Source: Stieleria sp. JC731
GTDB lineage: Bacteria > Planctomycetota > Planctomycetia > Pirellulales > Pirellulaceae
NCBI RefSeq assembly: GCF_020966635.1
Contig: NZ_JAJKFQ010000011.1
Span: 1-64,000 of the forward strand
Direction of reading: 5' to 3'
DNA length: 64,000 nt
Shown: one piece after another, positions 40,492-49,440 of the stretch
Layout of the letters: every line of letters starts with the position of its first letter
Position numbering within the stretch: the stretch's first letter is position 1
Notes under the pieces: model-generated
Told to the model about the DNA's origin: nothing
What the model saw: only the letters and a program-made list of their open reading frames with translations
Database searches by the model: none
Translations under genes and position numbers: made by a program

Positions 40492-40812
40492 ATGAAGAGC
40501 GAAGCTGCGACACTGACCAAGCCTACCATTCATCGTTTACTCGCGACCACCGCTGCCGTTGCCATCGGGTTAGCGTGTGCAACAGCATCAGAGGTTCCGC
40601 TTTCGATTCGGCTTTTGGGGATCGCATTTGGTTGTTATTGGGCGGCAACCTGTATTTTTACTTTCAGCGTATCGCTCTCCTCTCCCGCAAAAGAGTTTTG
40701 TTTCCTGTTCGGTCTGCCCCTCTACATTTGCTGCATTGTCTGTACGGCCGTTGCTTGTGCTTCCCTGATAGCCTCATTGGTGTCTTCAATCAGGCATCTG
40801 AACGCCCTGTAG
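40492..40812 (+). CDS. small membrane protein, 106 aa
   Basis: Three hydrophobic segments (LLATTAAVAIGLACATA, IAFGCYWAATCIFTF, FCFLFGLPLYICCIVCTAVACASLIASLV) fill most of the protein. Unrecognised. ATG 40492. Confidence 0.58.
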   Translation: MKSEAATLTKPTIHRLLATTAAVAIGLACATASEVPLSIRLLGIAFGCYWAATCIFTFSVSLSSPAKEFCFLFGLPLYICCIVCTAVACASLIASLVSSIRHLNAL

Positions 40813-40820
40813 CGGGCGTT
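40801..40820 (+). terminator. hairpin overlapping the stop codon
   Basis: AACGCCC, loop TGTAGC (containing the TAG stop), GGGCGTT: seven perfect pairs. There is no T-run, so termination is possible but unproven. Confidence 0.4.
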
Positions 40821-41078
40821 GAATTTAGGGCCGATGGTTGTGGGGCGAGGTATCAAAGTCTTTCATCGTTGGTCGGTTGGCGGCACCGATCGTGAGTACG
40901 CCCGCAAGCGTTTTCTTGAGCAGCGTTTTATTACACATGCGGCTTGAAAGAGTGTTCCCTATCTTGTTTACCAGGCAACACACGATAAAACCTCTCGAGC
41001 TGAAGCATGTTGAACGATTTAGCTTGTGCGGAAGCATCAACGAAGATTTCTTTGCGACAACTTTTGGTGTGAGAACAA

Positions 41079-41309
41079 ATGGAAAAACGCGTAATCCATT
41101 GTCCGAAATGCGAGTTAGAAATGACGGCTGGCTTCATCGCTGACTGGAACGACGCAGATGTTCGAGTTTCAAGATGGCTTGAAGGTGAGGTGTCGTCTGG
41201 CTGGTTGCAGGAGGTCAATCCACGCAAAAATCGCCAGTTCAAGATTTCGACTTATCGGTGCCCCGAATGTGGCTTGTTGGAGTCATACGCATTCAAGCCA
41301 ATTGAATGA
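41079..41309 (+). CDS. small zinc-ribbon protein, 76 aa
   Basis: CPKCELEM at residue 8 and CPECGLLE near residue 61 form a four-cysteine zinc ribbon around a strand-rich insert (DVRVSRWLEGEVSSGWLQ). The order resembles DUF6487-type proteins; tentative. Cytoplasmic. ATG 41079 with AACAAATGG context. Confidence 0.68.
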   Translation: MEKRVIHCPKCELEMTAGFIADWNDADVRVSRWLEGEVSSGWLQEVNPRKNRQFKISTYRCPECGLLESYAFKPIE

Positions 41310-41657
41310 GGCTTGAAGTTGATTGATTTGCAACGTCATCAGCTCGCTGGAACGCTATTGATGTACTCGTTTGGCTATTCATTCAAACTTGGGACACACG
41401 TGCGTGACCTGAAGAGCCGTTTATGTCAGCCAGTCGCCTTGCGACTGACCAGTTGGGGTAGCTGGTGGAGCGTTTAAAAAACGTGCAGGAATTTTTGCTG
41501 GGGCTTCGATGTCGCGACCGAGCATCTTTAAACGCAGTTTACCGACGGCGACGACGATTGATTAGAATCTGCATATCCAAGTCGGCTATTCGTGATTGCA
41601 TTCAGCTTCGGTTAACCGCGTCGACTCGGTGACCGTTTTCATTTTTCGATCGATGAA
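41310..41657. other. gene-free stretch with hairpin
   Basis: CAGTCGC, CTT, GCGACTG (41431-41447) is a perfect seven-pair hairpin. At the end, GCGTCGACTCGGTGACCGTTTTC (41617-41639) matches the right arm and R' of the attC pattern, so the next gene probably begins a cassette. No gene seen. Confidence 0.4.
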
Positions 41658-42071
41658 ATGAGCATACTTGATGAGATTGCACATCCCTTCTGGGGGCGAG
41701 TGATTCGCGTGGAGGGATATGAAGGATGGCATTGTCCAATCGAAGAGAGGTTGTCTGATGGGACATTGGTTTCAATCAGAGTGGAATTCGATGACCCAGA
41801 CAACGAGATCGTACAACAAAACTACACCGCGATTCGCGAACGGTGGGATCAGATTTGGGTTCGTATCCAGGAACGCATCGGTGAGATGAAAGCGGCTTAT
41901 GGATACGGAGGCATTCCGATTCAAGCTGAATCAGATTGGTTTGAATTGAAGCCACCTGTTGATTCGATCGATGAAGGGGCGGAATGGAGCGTTATGCTAC
42001 AAGACGATGAAGCCGGATGGCTGATCGACTTTGCTGGCTGGGGCGATGACGGAGGTCAGGGCGTTTTCTGA
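41658..42071 (+). CDS. hypothetical protein, 137 aa
   Basis: Soluble and acidic: FWGRVIRVEGYEGWHCPIEERLSDGTLVSIRVEFDDPD at the start and WFELKPPVDSIDEGAEWSVMLQDDEAGWLIDF at the end frame a central helix. The size, acidity and layout would suit an immunity-type protein, but I have no family. ATG 41658. Confidence 0.6.
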   Translation: MSILDEIAHPFWGRVIRVEGYEGWHCPIEERLSDGTLVSIRVEFDDPDNEIVQQNYTAIRERWDQIWVRIQERIGEMKAAYGYGGIPIQAESDWFELKPPVDSIDEGAEWSVMLQDDEAGWLIDFAGWGDDGGQGVF

Positions 42072-42429
42072 GATAAAAGCGCCGGATCTCATTGTTGGGA
42101 ACCAAACGGCTGCATCGCGTGATAGCTTATTTAAGCTTCATCGGCGTTGTTCTGTCGTTGTGTTTCTTGCCATAACGCAGGATGTCGTGATCGAGGTGTC
42201 TTGGCCGATGCTAGTCAACAGGGATCTTGCCTGATGCTTGTAAGCGGTGTGCGATCACGTGCACTGAAGTGTGTCCTGTCTATCGGATCGGATGTGAAGG
42301 GAGATGAGGTTGGAAGAGACATGTGGCATATGACATGCTCTTCATGAAATCACCATTTCGCTTGAAGGTTTTGTGTCGCCATGCAATTCATGGAGCAACG
42401 GAATTGTGGATCGTCAGAGTTGCTAACCG
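42072..42429. other. gene-free stretch
   Basis: No supported gene or clear attC. Scattered motifs (GCCATAACGCAGG at 42169, GTGCACTGAAGTG at 42260) may be attC debris. Confidence 0.35.
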
Positions 42430-42780
42430 ATGAACGATACAAAGTGGCGCCGACTGCTAAGAGCACTTGCCCCAATTTCGCTTCCTGTGTCCTATTGGAC
42501 GTTTGTGAATGAAGACGTTGAGTATCTTCGTCCGACACCGCAGCCCGATGAGATTGTTAACGGAGTCGCTGTGGGCGATACGAGTATCGTTGGCCCCTTT
42601 TACTTTCGGGATGTGAAATCAGTTCGATGGCCGAAGAGATACGAGATAGCTTATGGTCCACATGAACCCCCGAGAGCATTTACTCAGCCGGTAGAACAAC
42701 TGATTGTTGCGATCAATGCTGCCGGACAATTTGACATCTGTGAAACCGAGGGCGATCTAGTCCTTTATGCCTACAGATGA
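42430..42780 (+). CDS. hypothetical protein, 116 aa (DUF6678-like candidate)
   Basis: Starts MNDTKWRRLLRALAPISLPVSYWTF and has a conserved-looking centre GDTSIVGPFYFRDVKSVRWPKRYEI, ending GDLVLYAYR. An N-x-TKW opening recalls DUF6678; tentative. Cytoplasmic. ATG 42430. Confidence 0.6.
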   Translation: MNDTKWRRLLRALAPISLPVSYWTFVNEDVEYLRPTPQPDEIVNGVAVGDTSIVGPFYFRDVKSVRWPKRYEIAYGPHEPPRAFTQPVEQLIVAINAAGQFDICETEGDLVLYAYR

Positions 42781-43256
42781 ATCAAGCGATTCGCCAATGT
42801 TGTGCAACCGTGAAAACCCATCCTCGACTTGCATGTGTGTCAACGGAGCCAATTTAATTTGGATTTCGCGTCGTAGAGACCAGGATCGTCTGTGTCAAAG
42901 CGTGGCATTTGCTTTTCAAGCTCCTGCGCAAGAGGGCTTTCGGAACGGCCTGAATCGAAATCAACCGCGCAAAAGATTATGATCTACTAGGTCATCTGAT
43001 GCGTCACGACTGTAGATAACGGTTAAGGTCGAGTCTAATATGTCCATTGAAGACAATAGTGGCGAAATCGCAATCAAACTGAGTTCGATGTCGTTCTGTC
43101 TGGAAGCTACAGTCACAGTGCTTCTCAAAGTCGGATTGCGAAGGCGGCAGGCTATCTAAAGGGCGAGAGATATCCAACATCGACGATTTTCATCGTCAGA
43201 AATTCGTCTTCGGAACGACTCTTGCGTGTTGGTTTATTACGAAGGTTAGTGGTTGA
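42781..43256. other. gene-free stretch
   Basis: No supported gene. A 39-codon frame from ATG 43039 (MSIEDNSGEIAIKLSSM) is possible but without support. The leader of the DUF1559 gene lies at the right end. Confidence 0.35.
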
Positions 43257-44183
43257 ATGCAGCAAAATCGGAACGCACTGACATTGGTAGAGTTGATTGT
43301 TGTGATTGGGATTGTCGTTGGTGTGCTGGCACTCGCGTTTCCGGCGATTCAGTATTCGCGCGAAGCGATGCGGAGAAGCCAGTGCCAGAACGGCCTCAAG
43401 CAGATTGGCTTGGCGATTCAGAACTATCATTCGATCGGAAAGCAAGTCCCGGATCTCTACAACTATTCACCTTTCCCTATCCAAGAGTTCCATAGTCATT
43501 CTTGGCGAACTGCAATTTTGCCTCACCTGGAACGCGGCAACCTATTGCAGACGTTGAATCTGAAACTGGCTTCAACAAGTCCGGAGAATCAAGACGCGAT
43601 CAATGTCCGTGTTCCGTTGTTTGAATGCCCGTCGACTAGCACACCCAATGAAATCGTTCCCGATCTCAATTTATGGCGAGATGCGAATGGTGTGTTCAGC
43701 CAGCCAACAGGTACTGCAGCTCGAACTGACTATGCCGCGATCGTCGGAATGAACACCGAGTCGGGGAATTGGTTGGAGGCTGATTTTGGCGGTTGGGGTG
43801 AACCAAAGATTTCGAGCAACGGGCAGATGAGATATTCCAAGCGACGATTTTCCGATATTACCGACGGTTTGTCGAACACTTTACTGGTCGGTGAACGAGC
43901 GGGCCGCCCTGATCGTCATGGTGCTGGGAAGCCCGCAATTCCGTTTTCGGTTGCCAACCACTTGTGGGATCATCATCAGGCAGCATGGGCGGTGTCGACG
44001 TTGGGACAGCATCTTGTTCTAGCAGCAGACTATGCCGTCAATCAAAACAATGGACACGGCTTATTTTCGTTTCATGCCAATGGCGTGAACATTCTGCTCG
44101 CCGACGGGGCGGTCAAGCACCTAAGCAGTTCCACGGATATGCAAACACTCCGTTCACTGATTTCTAGAGCTGGGCATGACTGA
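43257..44183 (+). CDS. DUF1559 prepilin-like protein
   Basis: 308 residues. A type IV prepilin-like N terminus (NALTLVELIVVIGIVVGVLALAFPAIQYSREAMRRSQCQNGLKQIG) is followed by the DUF1559 domain with HSHSWRTAILPHLERG, FECPSTST and the ending FSFHANGVNILLADGAVKHLS. This is a hallmark family of planctomycetes, with tens of copies per genome, secreted through a pseudopilus-type machine. The residue before TLVE is Ala-Leu in place of Gly-Phe, so the prepilin cleavage motif is imperfect. ATG 43257. Confidence 0.92.
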   Translation: MQQNRNALTLVELIVVIGIVVGVLALAFPAIQYSREAMRRSQCQNGLKQIGLAIQNYHSIGKQVPDLYNYSPFPIQEFHSHSWRTAILPHLERGNLLQTLNLKLASTSPENQDAINVRVPLFECPSTSTPNEIVPDLNLWRDANGVFSQPTGTAARTDYAAIVGMNTESGNWLEADFGGWGEPKISSNGQMRYSKRRFSDITDGLSNTLLVGERAGRPDRHGAGKPAIPFSVANHLWDHHQAAWAVSTLGQHLVLAADYAVNQNNGHGLFSFHANGVNILLADGAVKHLSSSTDMQTLRSLISRAGHD

Positions 44184-44365
44184 TGCCGATCCCGAGTGCG
44201 ATGAACTGGCGGTAGGCTAAACGTGGGAAACGATCCAATAGGTGTGGTCGACGTTGGTCGCGTCAAAATGCATTTCCGTTCCCTTCGGGGAATGACGAAT
44301 GCGTAGAATTGGTTGTCAGAGCGTCTAGATTACGCTGACTATCGCTATCCTCATTGCAGAATCGG

Positions 44366-44560
44366 ATGTTTGAATTCGAAGGATCAAGGGCAGAGTTCCT
44401 GAAGCTGCTTGCGGAGTTTGGGGAGACTCCTGCGTTCGTGACATGTGCTCGCGCAGTTAACGCGGCATTCGATTGTTTCGTGAGGCAATGTCAAACGCAT
44501 CGCGATGAAGCACTGGTCTGCTCCGTCGGCATTTTGGGCCCCGTCGGCATTTTGAAATGA
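44366..44560 (+). CDS. first part of a possibly split protein, 64 aa
   Basis: ATG 44366: MFEFEGSRAEFLKLLAEFGETPAFVTCARAVNAAF, helical, ending in the duplicated VGILGPVGIL coded by a tandem 18-bp repeat (44523-44558). Its TGA overlaps the start of the next frame (ATGA at 44557-44560). Either coupled genes or a frameshifted single gene. Confidence 0.5.
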   Translation: MFEFEGSRAEFLKLLAEFGETPAFVTCARAVNAAFDCFVRQCQTHRDEALVCSVGILGPVGILK

Positions 44561-44946
44561 TGCGAAAGCGGTGCGGTGGAAATTGGGAGCGGTTTTCCGA
44601 GTACGTGGTTGAGACCAATTGGCCATCCATCTTTGCGAATCTTGATTTGCAGTTGCCATCGATAGAGTTCAGCCAGCCATCGTGGTTCTTGTCGGATCGA
44701 TCCGCTTTGCGCGCATTTGTCGAATCCGGGAAGCGATTCAATTCGGAGTGGTCGCGATTCGTTGATTCGGGGATCGTTGACCAACTAAACGATCAGCGAA
44801 TGGCATACAACCGAGATTATCCGATTGAAAAGGCGTGTGCGTTTGGCACGGATGCTGTTTTGGAGGACTTCGAACCGCTGCCTATGCTGACTCGCGAGTG
44901 GTTTGAGTCGCAATATCCTTTGCTATCCCTTCCCGCTCTTTACTAG
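44557..44946 (+). CDS. second part of a possibly split protein, 129 aa
   Basis: Reads MMRKRCGGNWERFSEYVVETNW, SALRAFVESGKRFNSEWSRFVD and NRDYPIEKACAFGTDAVL to TLTREWFESQYPLL. Helical and soluble. The segment RDYPIEKACAFG looks like a conserved core. Combined with the preceding frame it would make one ~190-residue helical protein; I think that is likelier than two genes. Confidence 0.55.
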   Translation: MMRKRCGGNWERFSEYVVETNWPSIFANLDLQLPSIEFSQPSWFLSDRSALRAFVESGKRFNSEWSRFVDSGIVDQLNDQRMAYNRDYPIEKACAFGTDAVLEDFEPLPMLTREWFESQYPLLSLPALY

Positions 44947-45216
44947 AGATGCGATGTCTAGAGGGATGTCATTTCTTCGCGAGGGGCATTTTAAGGATTG
45001 TCCTGCGAGACCCTGGAAAGCTATTCCGCAAAAGCCCTGTCGACGTGGCGGGGATTCTTTTTTGAGCTGTTTTCTGTGAGCCTTTCGTTTGTCGAAGTCG
45101 AAAGTCACTTGCGGCGTCTGGGATTGATGATTGCAATCCGAGGAGATTTCACGCCCTGAATTTGTATCTGTCGAGCCTCTTTCTAGTGACAAAGAAACTC
45201 ACGCTAGGGGAAGGCA

Positions 45217-45519
45217 ATGCTCGAGAATTTACGGGACTTGGTGAAAGGGTTTGTCGCTCTCTATTGGCTGAACTTGATGGGCGTCGCTGTATTCATCTTC
45301 TGTTTAGTTCAGCTGTTCTCCATGAGGTCTTTTGAAGACGCTCTAGTTCCTGGTGTTACCGCATTGTTTGGTTTGGTCGCGATGCTTGCCCCGGATGAAG
45401 TTTCGGATTGGACCGGTCACCATGGCTGGACGTTCCAGCAATACCGTAGCAAGCCGCCTTCGGTCATTCGTTATTCAGGCATCTCAACTTTGATTCTGAC
45501 TGCGATCTACTTGCTTTAG
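45217..45519 (+). CDS. small membrane protein, 100 aa
   Basis: ATG 45217 behind a strong GGGGAAGG ribosome-binding site. Three hydrophobic segments (YWLNLMGVAVFIFCLVQLF, ALFGLVAMLA, STLILTAIYLL) and a conserved-looking loop DEVSDWTGHHGWTFQQYRS. Unrecognised. Confidence 0.65.
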   Translation: MLENLRDLVKGFVALYWLNLMGVAVFIFCLVQLFSMRSFEDALVPGVTALFGLVAMLAPDEVSDWTGHHGWTFQQYRSKPPSVIRYSGISTLILTAIYLL

Positions 45520-46054
45520 TGCGGTTGGTTGTTCAGTGCGAAAGCGAGAGGCGTTTCTTAATTTGGTCGCCTTTGATCGGAGCAACTTGGTCGCTGTTGC
45601 TTTGGTGCTTGTTCTCGCTCCTTTAGTTTGCTTTGGGCAAATGCTGTGCAAGTTTTCTGCTCGTGACCTAGGATGGGATTCGTCTCGATCGCGACTGGGT
45701 TTGGCGAACTGACGCAATGGGTTGCACAGATTCCACGCCGCAATGCAGCGTGTTTACCTGATTCACATCACTTTGAGTTCTCGAGAGATAAAACGATCGC
45801 CATCAACTTCAAAAACGGAAAGATAATTGCGTTACAATTCGGTGGAGCGTGAGTGATATGGCCGAGTTTCTTCGGTCTTCAGATCAATGTCATTACGCGT
45901 TTACGAAGCTGAGAGACTGAACTCAGGTTTGGGCAGTGTGTGTGAGTTGAAATGAATAGCATTGTTGCTCACCTCTTGTCGGAAACCGGCATCCTAGATC
46001 TGTCTCGTGTTTTGTGGGCCAGTTTCCAACGTCGATATTTCCATTGGGGAATCA
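45520..46054. other. stretch with one very small ORF
   Basis: Apart from the 59-codon ORF at 45673-45852 nothing else is supported. No attC recognised. Confidence 0.35.
45673..45852 (+). CDS. possible small protein, 59 aa
   Basis: MGFVSIATGFGELTQWVAQI followed by FEFSRDKTIAINFKNGKIIALQFGGA. The second half has alternating polar and hydrophobic residues typical of a real beta hairpin. The upstream frame is closed by TGA at 45664, so ATG 45673 is the only start. The ribosome-binding site is poor, so it may be the remnant of a larger gene. Confidence 0.4.
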   Translation: MGFVSIATGFGELTQWVAQIPRRNAACLPDSHHFEFSRDKTIAINFKNGKIIALQFGGA

Positions 46055-46624
46055 ATGCAATCCAGAGATCAAGTTGAAGGTGGTGGTCAGAAAGGTGCTC
46101 GCGGTTTGTTTCGGGACAAGAAGCGGCTTGTCGTTGACTTGCATGATCATCAATTCGAAAATCTATGTTTAGTCACAGGTGAGACGCCTAATGACGCCTA
46201 TAAAATTGATCAGACAGTGATTCCCGCGAGTACTCAGACCATTTCGGTTCTCATTGGTGGACTGATGGGTTACTACTTAATGGCCGCGGTTCAGGGTGTG
46301 AAGGTCAAGCTAGTGATTCCCTACAAAAATCAAATGCTTGAGCGAGATCCGAAACGTTCTGCTACGAGTAAGATGATCGTTGGTGTCGGGTTCGCGATTC
46401 TCATTGTGGCAATCGCCGCGCTGGACCCGAAGGAGACGCTGGGAATGGCGGTCCTGCTGTTTGGTGTCTTCATGATTTTCAGCGGTTTCGTGCACGACGG
46501 GGTCGTTGGGTCAAAAACGACTCAGCCGTATTTGCCGTCAGACATTCGTGGAGATTATGTTTGGATTGCCGGGGTCAACGAGGATGTGATTTCTCGGTAC
46601 CCGGTTTTTAGCCCGAAAGAATAG
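46055..46624 (+). CDS. membrane protein, 189 aa
   Basis: The N-terminal part has DLHDHQFENLCLVTGETPNDAYKI (CLVTGE recalls a domain found in small planctomycete membrane proteins). Two or three hydrophobic segments follow (TIS VLIGGLMGYYLMAAV, KMIVGVGFAILIVAIAAL, MAVLLFGVFMIFSGFV), then GDYVWIAGVNEDVISRYP. ATG 46055 with GGGGAAT. Unknown function. Confidence 0.65.
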   Translation: MQSRDQVEGGGQKGARGLFRDKKRLVVDLHDHQFENLCLVTGETPNDAYKIDQTVIPASTQTISVLIGGLMGYYLMAAVQGVKVKLVIPYKNQMLERDPKRSATSKMIVGVGFAILIVAIAALDPKETLGMAVLLFGVFMIFSGFVHDGVVGSKTTQPYLPSDIRGDYVWIAGVNEDVISRYPVFSPKE

Positions 46625-46704
46625 ATGCTGGTAAGGTGACCAATTCGCAAGGCATGAAAGTGCCCAATGAAATGCTACGCCGGCACATGTTTAAATCCAT
46701 ATCG

Positions 46705-46748
46705 GGCCAGCGACCGATCTGGCCAGCGACCGATCTGGCCAGCGACCG
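46705..46748. repeat. tandem repeat, 16-bp unit
   Basis: GGCCAGCGACCGATCT occurs twice in full (46705, 46721) and once in part (46737-46748), just before the next gene's start at 46793. Confidence 0.85.
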
Positions 46749-46792
46749 CCGGCTGTTCGATCTAGCTAGTGAGAGAGTGCATTTCATTTTCA

Positions 46793-47275
46793 ATGCGTCA
46801 GTTCGTTGTCATCTTGATCGTTGTCGTGCTTCTCGCGATTCTTGGCTACCATGCGATTGGAACCCGCCTTTCCGGTCGCGCGAAGAACGCTGCGGATGTT
46901 CCGATTGTCGGGGGTGACCTCTCGGAGCTGCACTTCTTGGTTCCCGCAGAATTTCGAGGCAACGAGCATCCTCATGGCGGCGGTGCTGTGATAATTCAAG
47001 GGGCGGTCACGAAGGAATCGATGGTAGAATTCTGTCAGGGCGTTGGGGCAGCAATCGGAGCGGGGCCTGTATTGGCAGGTCAGGATTTTGTCTTTGACCG
47101 TCGGATGGTTTTAGAGCAATTGCGCCATTTTAATATGCTTGACGATCCCATTCGCGAGACGGAGGGAACGCTGGTTCTAGCAGCGATCGGTGGTCGGTTT
47201 CGAAAGATGTACGGAACCTATGAACCGGCGACGCAGCAATTCCTTCTGTACGTGCAGTTCGATGGCACCAAGTGA
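46793..47275 (+). CDS. membrane-anchored hypothetical protein, 160 aa
   Basis: An N-terminal anchor (FVVILIVVVLLAILGYHAI) precedes a soluble domain with LSELHFLVPAEFRGNEHPHGGGAVIIQGAV, VLAGQDFVFDRRMVLEQLRHF and LVLAAIGGRFRKMYGTY. Probably outside the membrane. Unrecognised. ATG 46793. Confidence 0.62.
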   Translation: MRQFVVILIVVVLLAILGYHAIGTRLSGRAKNAADVPIVGGDLSELHFLVPAEFRGNEHPHGGGAVIIQGAVTKESMVEFCQGVGAAIGAGPVLAGQDFVFDRRMVLEQLRHFNMLDDPIRETEGTLVLAAIGGRFRKMYGTYEPATQQFLLYVQFDGTK

Positions 47276-47488
47276 GTTGGCTTGGATGTCGCCAACTGAA
47301 TCCCATGACGCTTCGATCAATCGCGAACAAGCTGTCTTGAGCGATTGCGGCTAGTGCAGCGATCGTACAAAGTCGGTTGCTAAACACTGAAGCTATCATG
47401 GATCGGATTTTCAGAAGAGGATCTCAGCGAGAGATCGGGTCGCGGGATAGAATGAAGTCGATTCTTCACCCTCAATTGGATCTGTCTC

Positions 47489-48124
47489 ATGTCTAAGTTC
47501 GCCAGGATTCCTCTGCTAGCGATTGTTATCGGTGCCTTGTGCATTTTCGATGGGAATGTATTTGCAGAGGAATCGGCAAAGCAAACGGCGACATTCGGTG
47601 GCGGATGCTATTGGTGTGTCGAGGCTGTGTTCCAACGCATCAACGGAGTCGAGAACGTCGTGCCTGGATTTATGGGAGGCCGGACGAAAGACCCGACCTA
47701 CGCACAGGTGCTCCGCGGACGTACTGGCCATGCGGAAGTGATCAAGATCGAGTTTGATCCAGAGGTCGTGTCGTACGAGCAGTTGCTTCAGGTGTTCTTT
47801 AGCACGCATGATCCGACGACAAGAAACCGACAGGGCGTTGATGTCGGAACTCAATACCGAAGCGTTATTTTCTGCCACACGAAAGAGCAAAAGGCGACTG
47901 CGAAAGAGTACAAGCGTCTTTTGATTCGTCAGAAGACGTTCCGTTCACCGATCGTCACATTGATCGAGGATGCGGAAACCTTTTATCCGACCGATGTCGA
48001 GGAGCATTTTAACTACTTTAACCTGAACAAGAACAAGCCGTACTGTGTCGCAAACATCGTCCCCAAGCTTGGGAAACTACAGAAAGAGTTCGCGGACCAA
48101 CTCAAGCCCGAAAAGGGTGAATGA
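47489..48124 (+). CDS. msrA: peptide methionine sulfoxide reductase MsrA, exported
   Basis: 211 residues. Signal peptide (IPLLAIVIGALCIFDGNVFA), then TFGGGCYWC (Cys40 catalytic; usual GCFWC), EAVFQRINGVENVVPGFMGG, RTGHAEVIKIEFDP, FFSTHDPTT and DVGTQYRSVIF. These are all family hallmarks. MsrA reduces the S-form of methionine sulfoxide in damaged proteins; with a signal peptide it acts outside the cytoplasm. The resolving-cysteine end is short (PYCVANIVPKL). It is a well-known housekeeping-type function, out of place in an array of orphan genes. Confidence 0.95.
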   Translation: MSKFARIPLLAIVIGALCIFDGNVFAEESAKQTATFGGGCYWCVEAVFQRINGVENVVPGFMGGRTKDPTYAQVLRGRTGHAEVIKIEFDPEVVSYEQLLQVFFSTHDPTTRNRQGVDVGTQYRSVIFCHTKEQKATAKEYKRLLIRQKTFRSPIVTLIEDAETFYPTDVEEHFNYFNLNKNKPYCVANIVPKLGKLQKEFADQLKPEKGE

Positions 48125-48161
48125 GACTTTGCAGCCTGTTGACTGATACGAGAGAAATAAA

Positions 48162-48635
48162 ATGATGCACTTCAGTCTTGGCTACGAGCTGCACGAGCAC
48201 GGTTGGGCAAGCGCAGTGCTTCGCAATGACGAGGGAGATTTCGAAATGACTGCTTCGTATCTTCGTGACACGCTGCGCGAACTTGCCATTGCGGCCTATC
48301 AAATCTCTCGTGGTGAATCGGATCAACTGGTGGTGTTCATGGACGAGCCAGGGGAACATCAGTTGCGAATCACACAACTCGGTCGCGGTGAATGTTCCTA
48401 TTCGGTTGACTGGTACGAGGACTGGCAGAGCTGGGGAATAAATTCAATCGGAAGTCGCTGCCCGAAACGAATCACGGAAGGTGTCGTTTCGTCACGACGG
48501 TTTCGGCAGCAGGTGCACACCATCTTGTGGTCCTTGTACCGTAAATTTGGGATCGATGGCTACAAGTCACGGTGGTGTGAACATGATTTTCCCAAGGCTG
48601 AAATGGAACGACTCGCGGCAGCAACGCAATGCTGA
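48162..48635 (+). CDS. hypothetical protein, 157 aa (immunity-type candidate)
   Basis: MMHFSLGYELHEHGWASAVLRND, TASYLRDTLRELAIAAYQI and VVFMDEPGEHQLRITQLG follow a small alpha/beta protein family often seen next to toxin-immunity genes, though I cannot name it. The end WCEHDFPKAEMERL is helical. ATG 48162 with GAGAGA. Only 37 bases after msrA, so perhaps in the same transcript. Confidence 0.65.
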   Translation: MMHFSLGYELHEHGWASAVLRNDEGDFEMTASYLRDTLRELAIAAYQISRGESDQLVVFMDEPGEHQLRITQLGRGECSYSVDWYEDWQSWGINSIGSRCPKRITEGVVSSRRFRQQVHTILWSLYRKFGIDGYKSRWCEHDFPKAEMERLAAATQC

Positions 48636-48896
48636 ATTAGCTAGGCCGATGGCGATGGTTCAAGTGTAAATGACTCGGGATTGACAGTTGATTTTTCGTA
48701 ATGTGGTAAACTGGGCATGGCAAGGATTCATAGACCAACCAGACGAATGAAAGTGTTGACTGTTTCTGAAATCAATGCGTTTTAGAGAGCGGTGGGGAAA
48801 CGAGTTAGGTTGTCTTTGTTTGGTTTCATAAGTTGTATCTGACATTCAACGCTGTGGGGAGAGCGAGTAACGGGGGGGTCTTGATCAGGCGGGTTT

Positions 48897-48926
48897 CCAA
48901 TAGGTTGAAAGCCAATAGGTTGAAAG
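48897..48926. repeat. 15-bp tandem duplication before a start codon
   Basis: CCAATAGGTTGAAAG occurs twice in a row, ending one base before ATG 48928. The duplicated unit contains the AGG ribosome-binding element. Confidence 0.85.
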
Positions 48927-48927
48927 T

Positions 48928-49335
48928 ATGAGCGTTACTAAGAAGCGAATACTCATCATTGCGGTGGTGCTATCAGCTTGTCTTTTTACGGTTGGTGGCT
49001 GGGCTTCGATCACGATTTTTGCTTGGGTGTCCGATTTGCCCAATCGTGTTGTCGTCGATGGTGATGCAATCGCAAACGCATTTGGGCACGCAGGCATCGA
49101 GGCTTATCATCATGCCTTGCGGGAAGGCGATTCAACGGTTCGCGTGCAAATTCTTGAGGAGCAGTTTGCGGCGTTGATCGATGAAAACAGCGATGGGGCG
49201 GGTTGGGTTCAGAGCGAATTCGGCGAGGAATTGAAGTCGTTAGTAAAGTCTGACGATGCAAGGGTTGCGTCGGCCGCTGCCGAAGTCCTTTCGAAGCTTG
49301 AGGCTGTATCTCTGCAAGCGACCGGTGGGGAATGA
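48928..49335 (+). CDS. membrane-anchored hypothetical protein, 135 aa
   Basis: A transmembrane segment (ILIIAVVLSACLFTVGGWASITIF, residues 8-31) precedes a helical soluble part (AFGHAGIEAYHHALREGDSTV, VQILEEQFAALID). Unrecognised. The start is firm because of the duplicated ribosome-binding element. Confidence 0.65.
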   Translation: MSVTKKRILIIAVVLSACLFTVGGWASITIFAWVSDLPNRVVVDGDAIANAFGHAGIEAYHHALREGDSTVRVQILEEQFAALIDENSDGAGWVQSEFGEELKSLVKSDDARVASAAAEVLSKLEAVSLQATGGE

Positions 49336-49440
49336 CCGTGTTTGACCGGGGTGTTAGATCGGGGATTGGTCTATCTTTTTCAACTAGAGATCAGTGATAC
49401 ATTGTCTTCTTTCATGGCTTTCGGAAAGGAGCGTTGTTGG

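Noticed and set aside
41431-41447. Hairpin CAGTCGC/GCGACTG as an attC
   Set aside because: The loop is only three bases and no R'' or R' boxes flank it; listed as a hairpin only.
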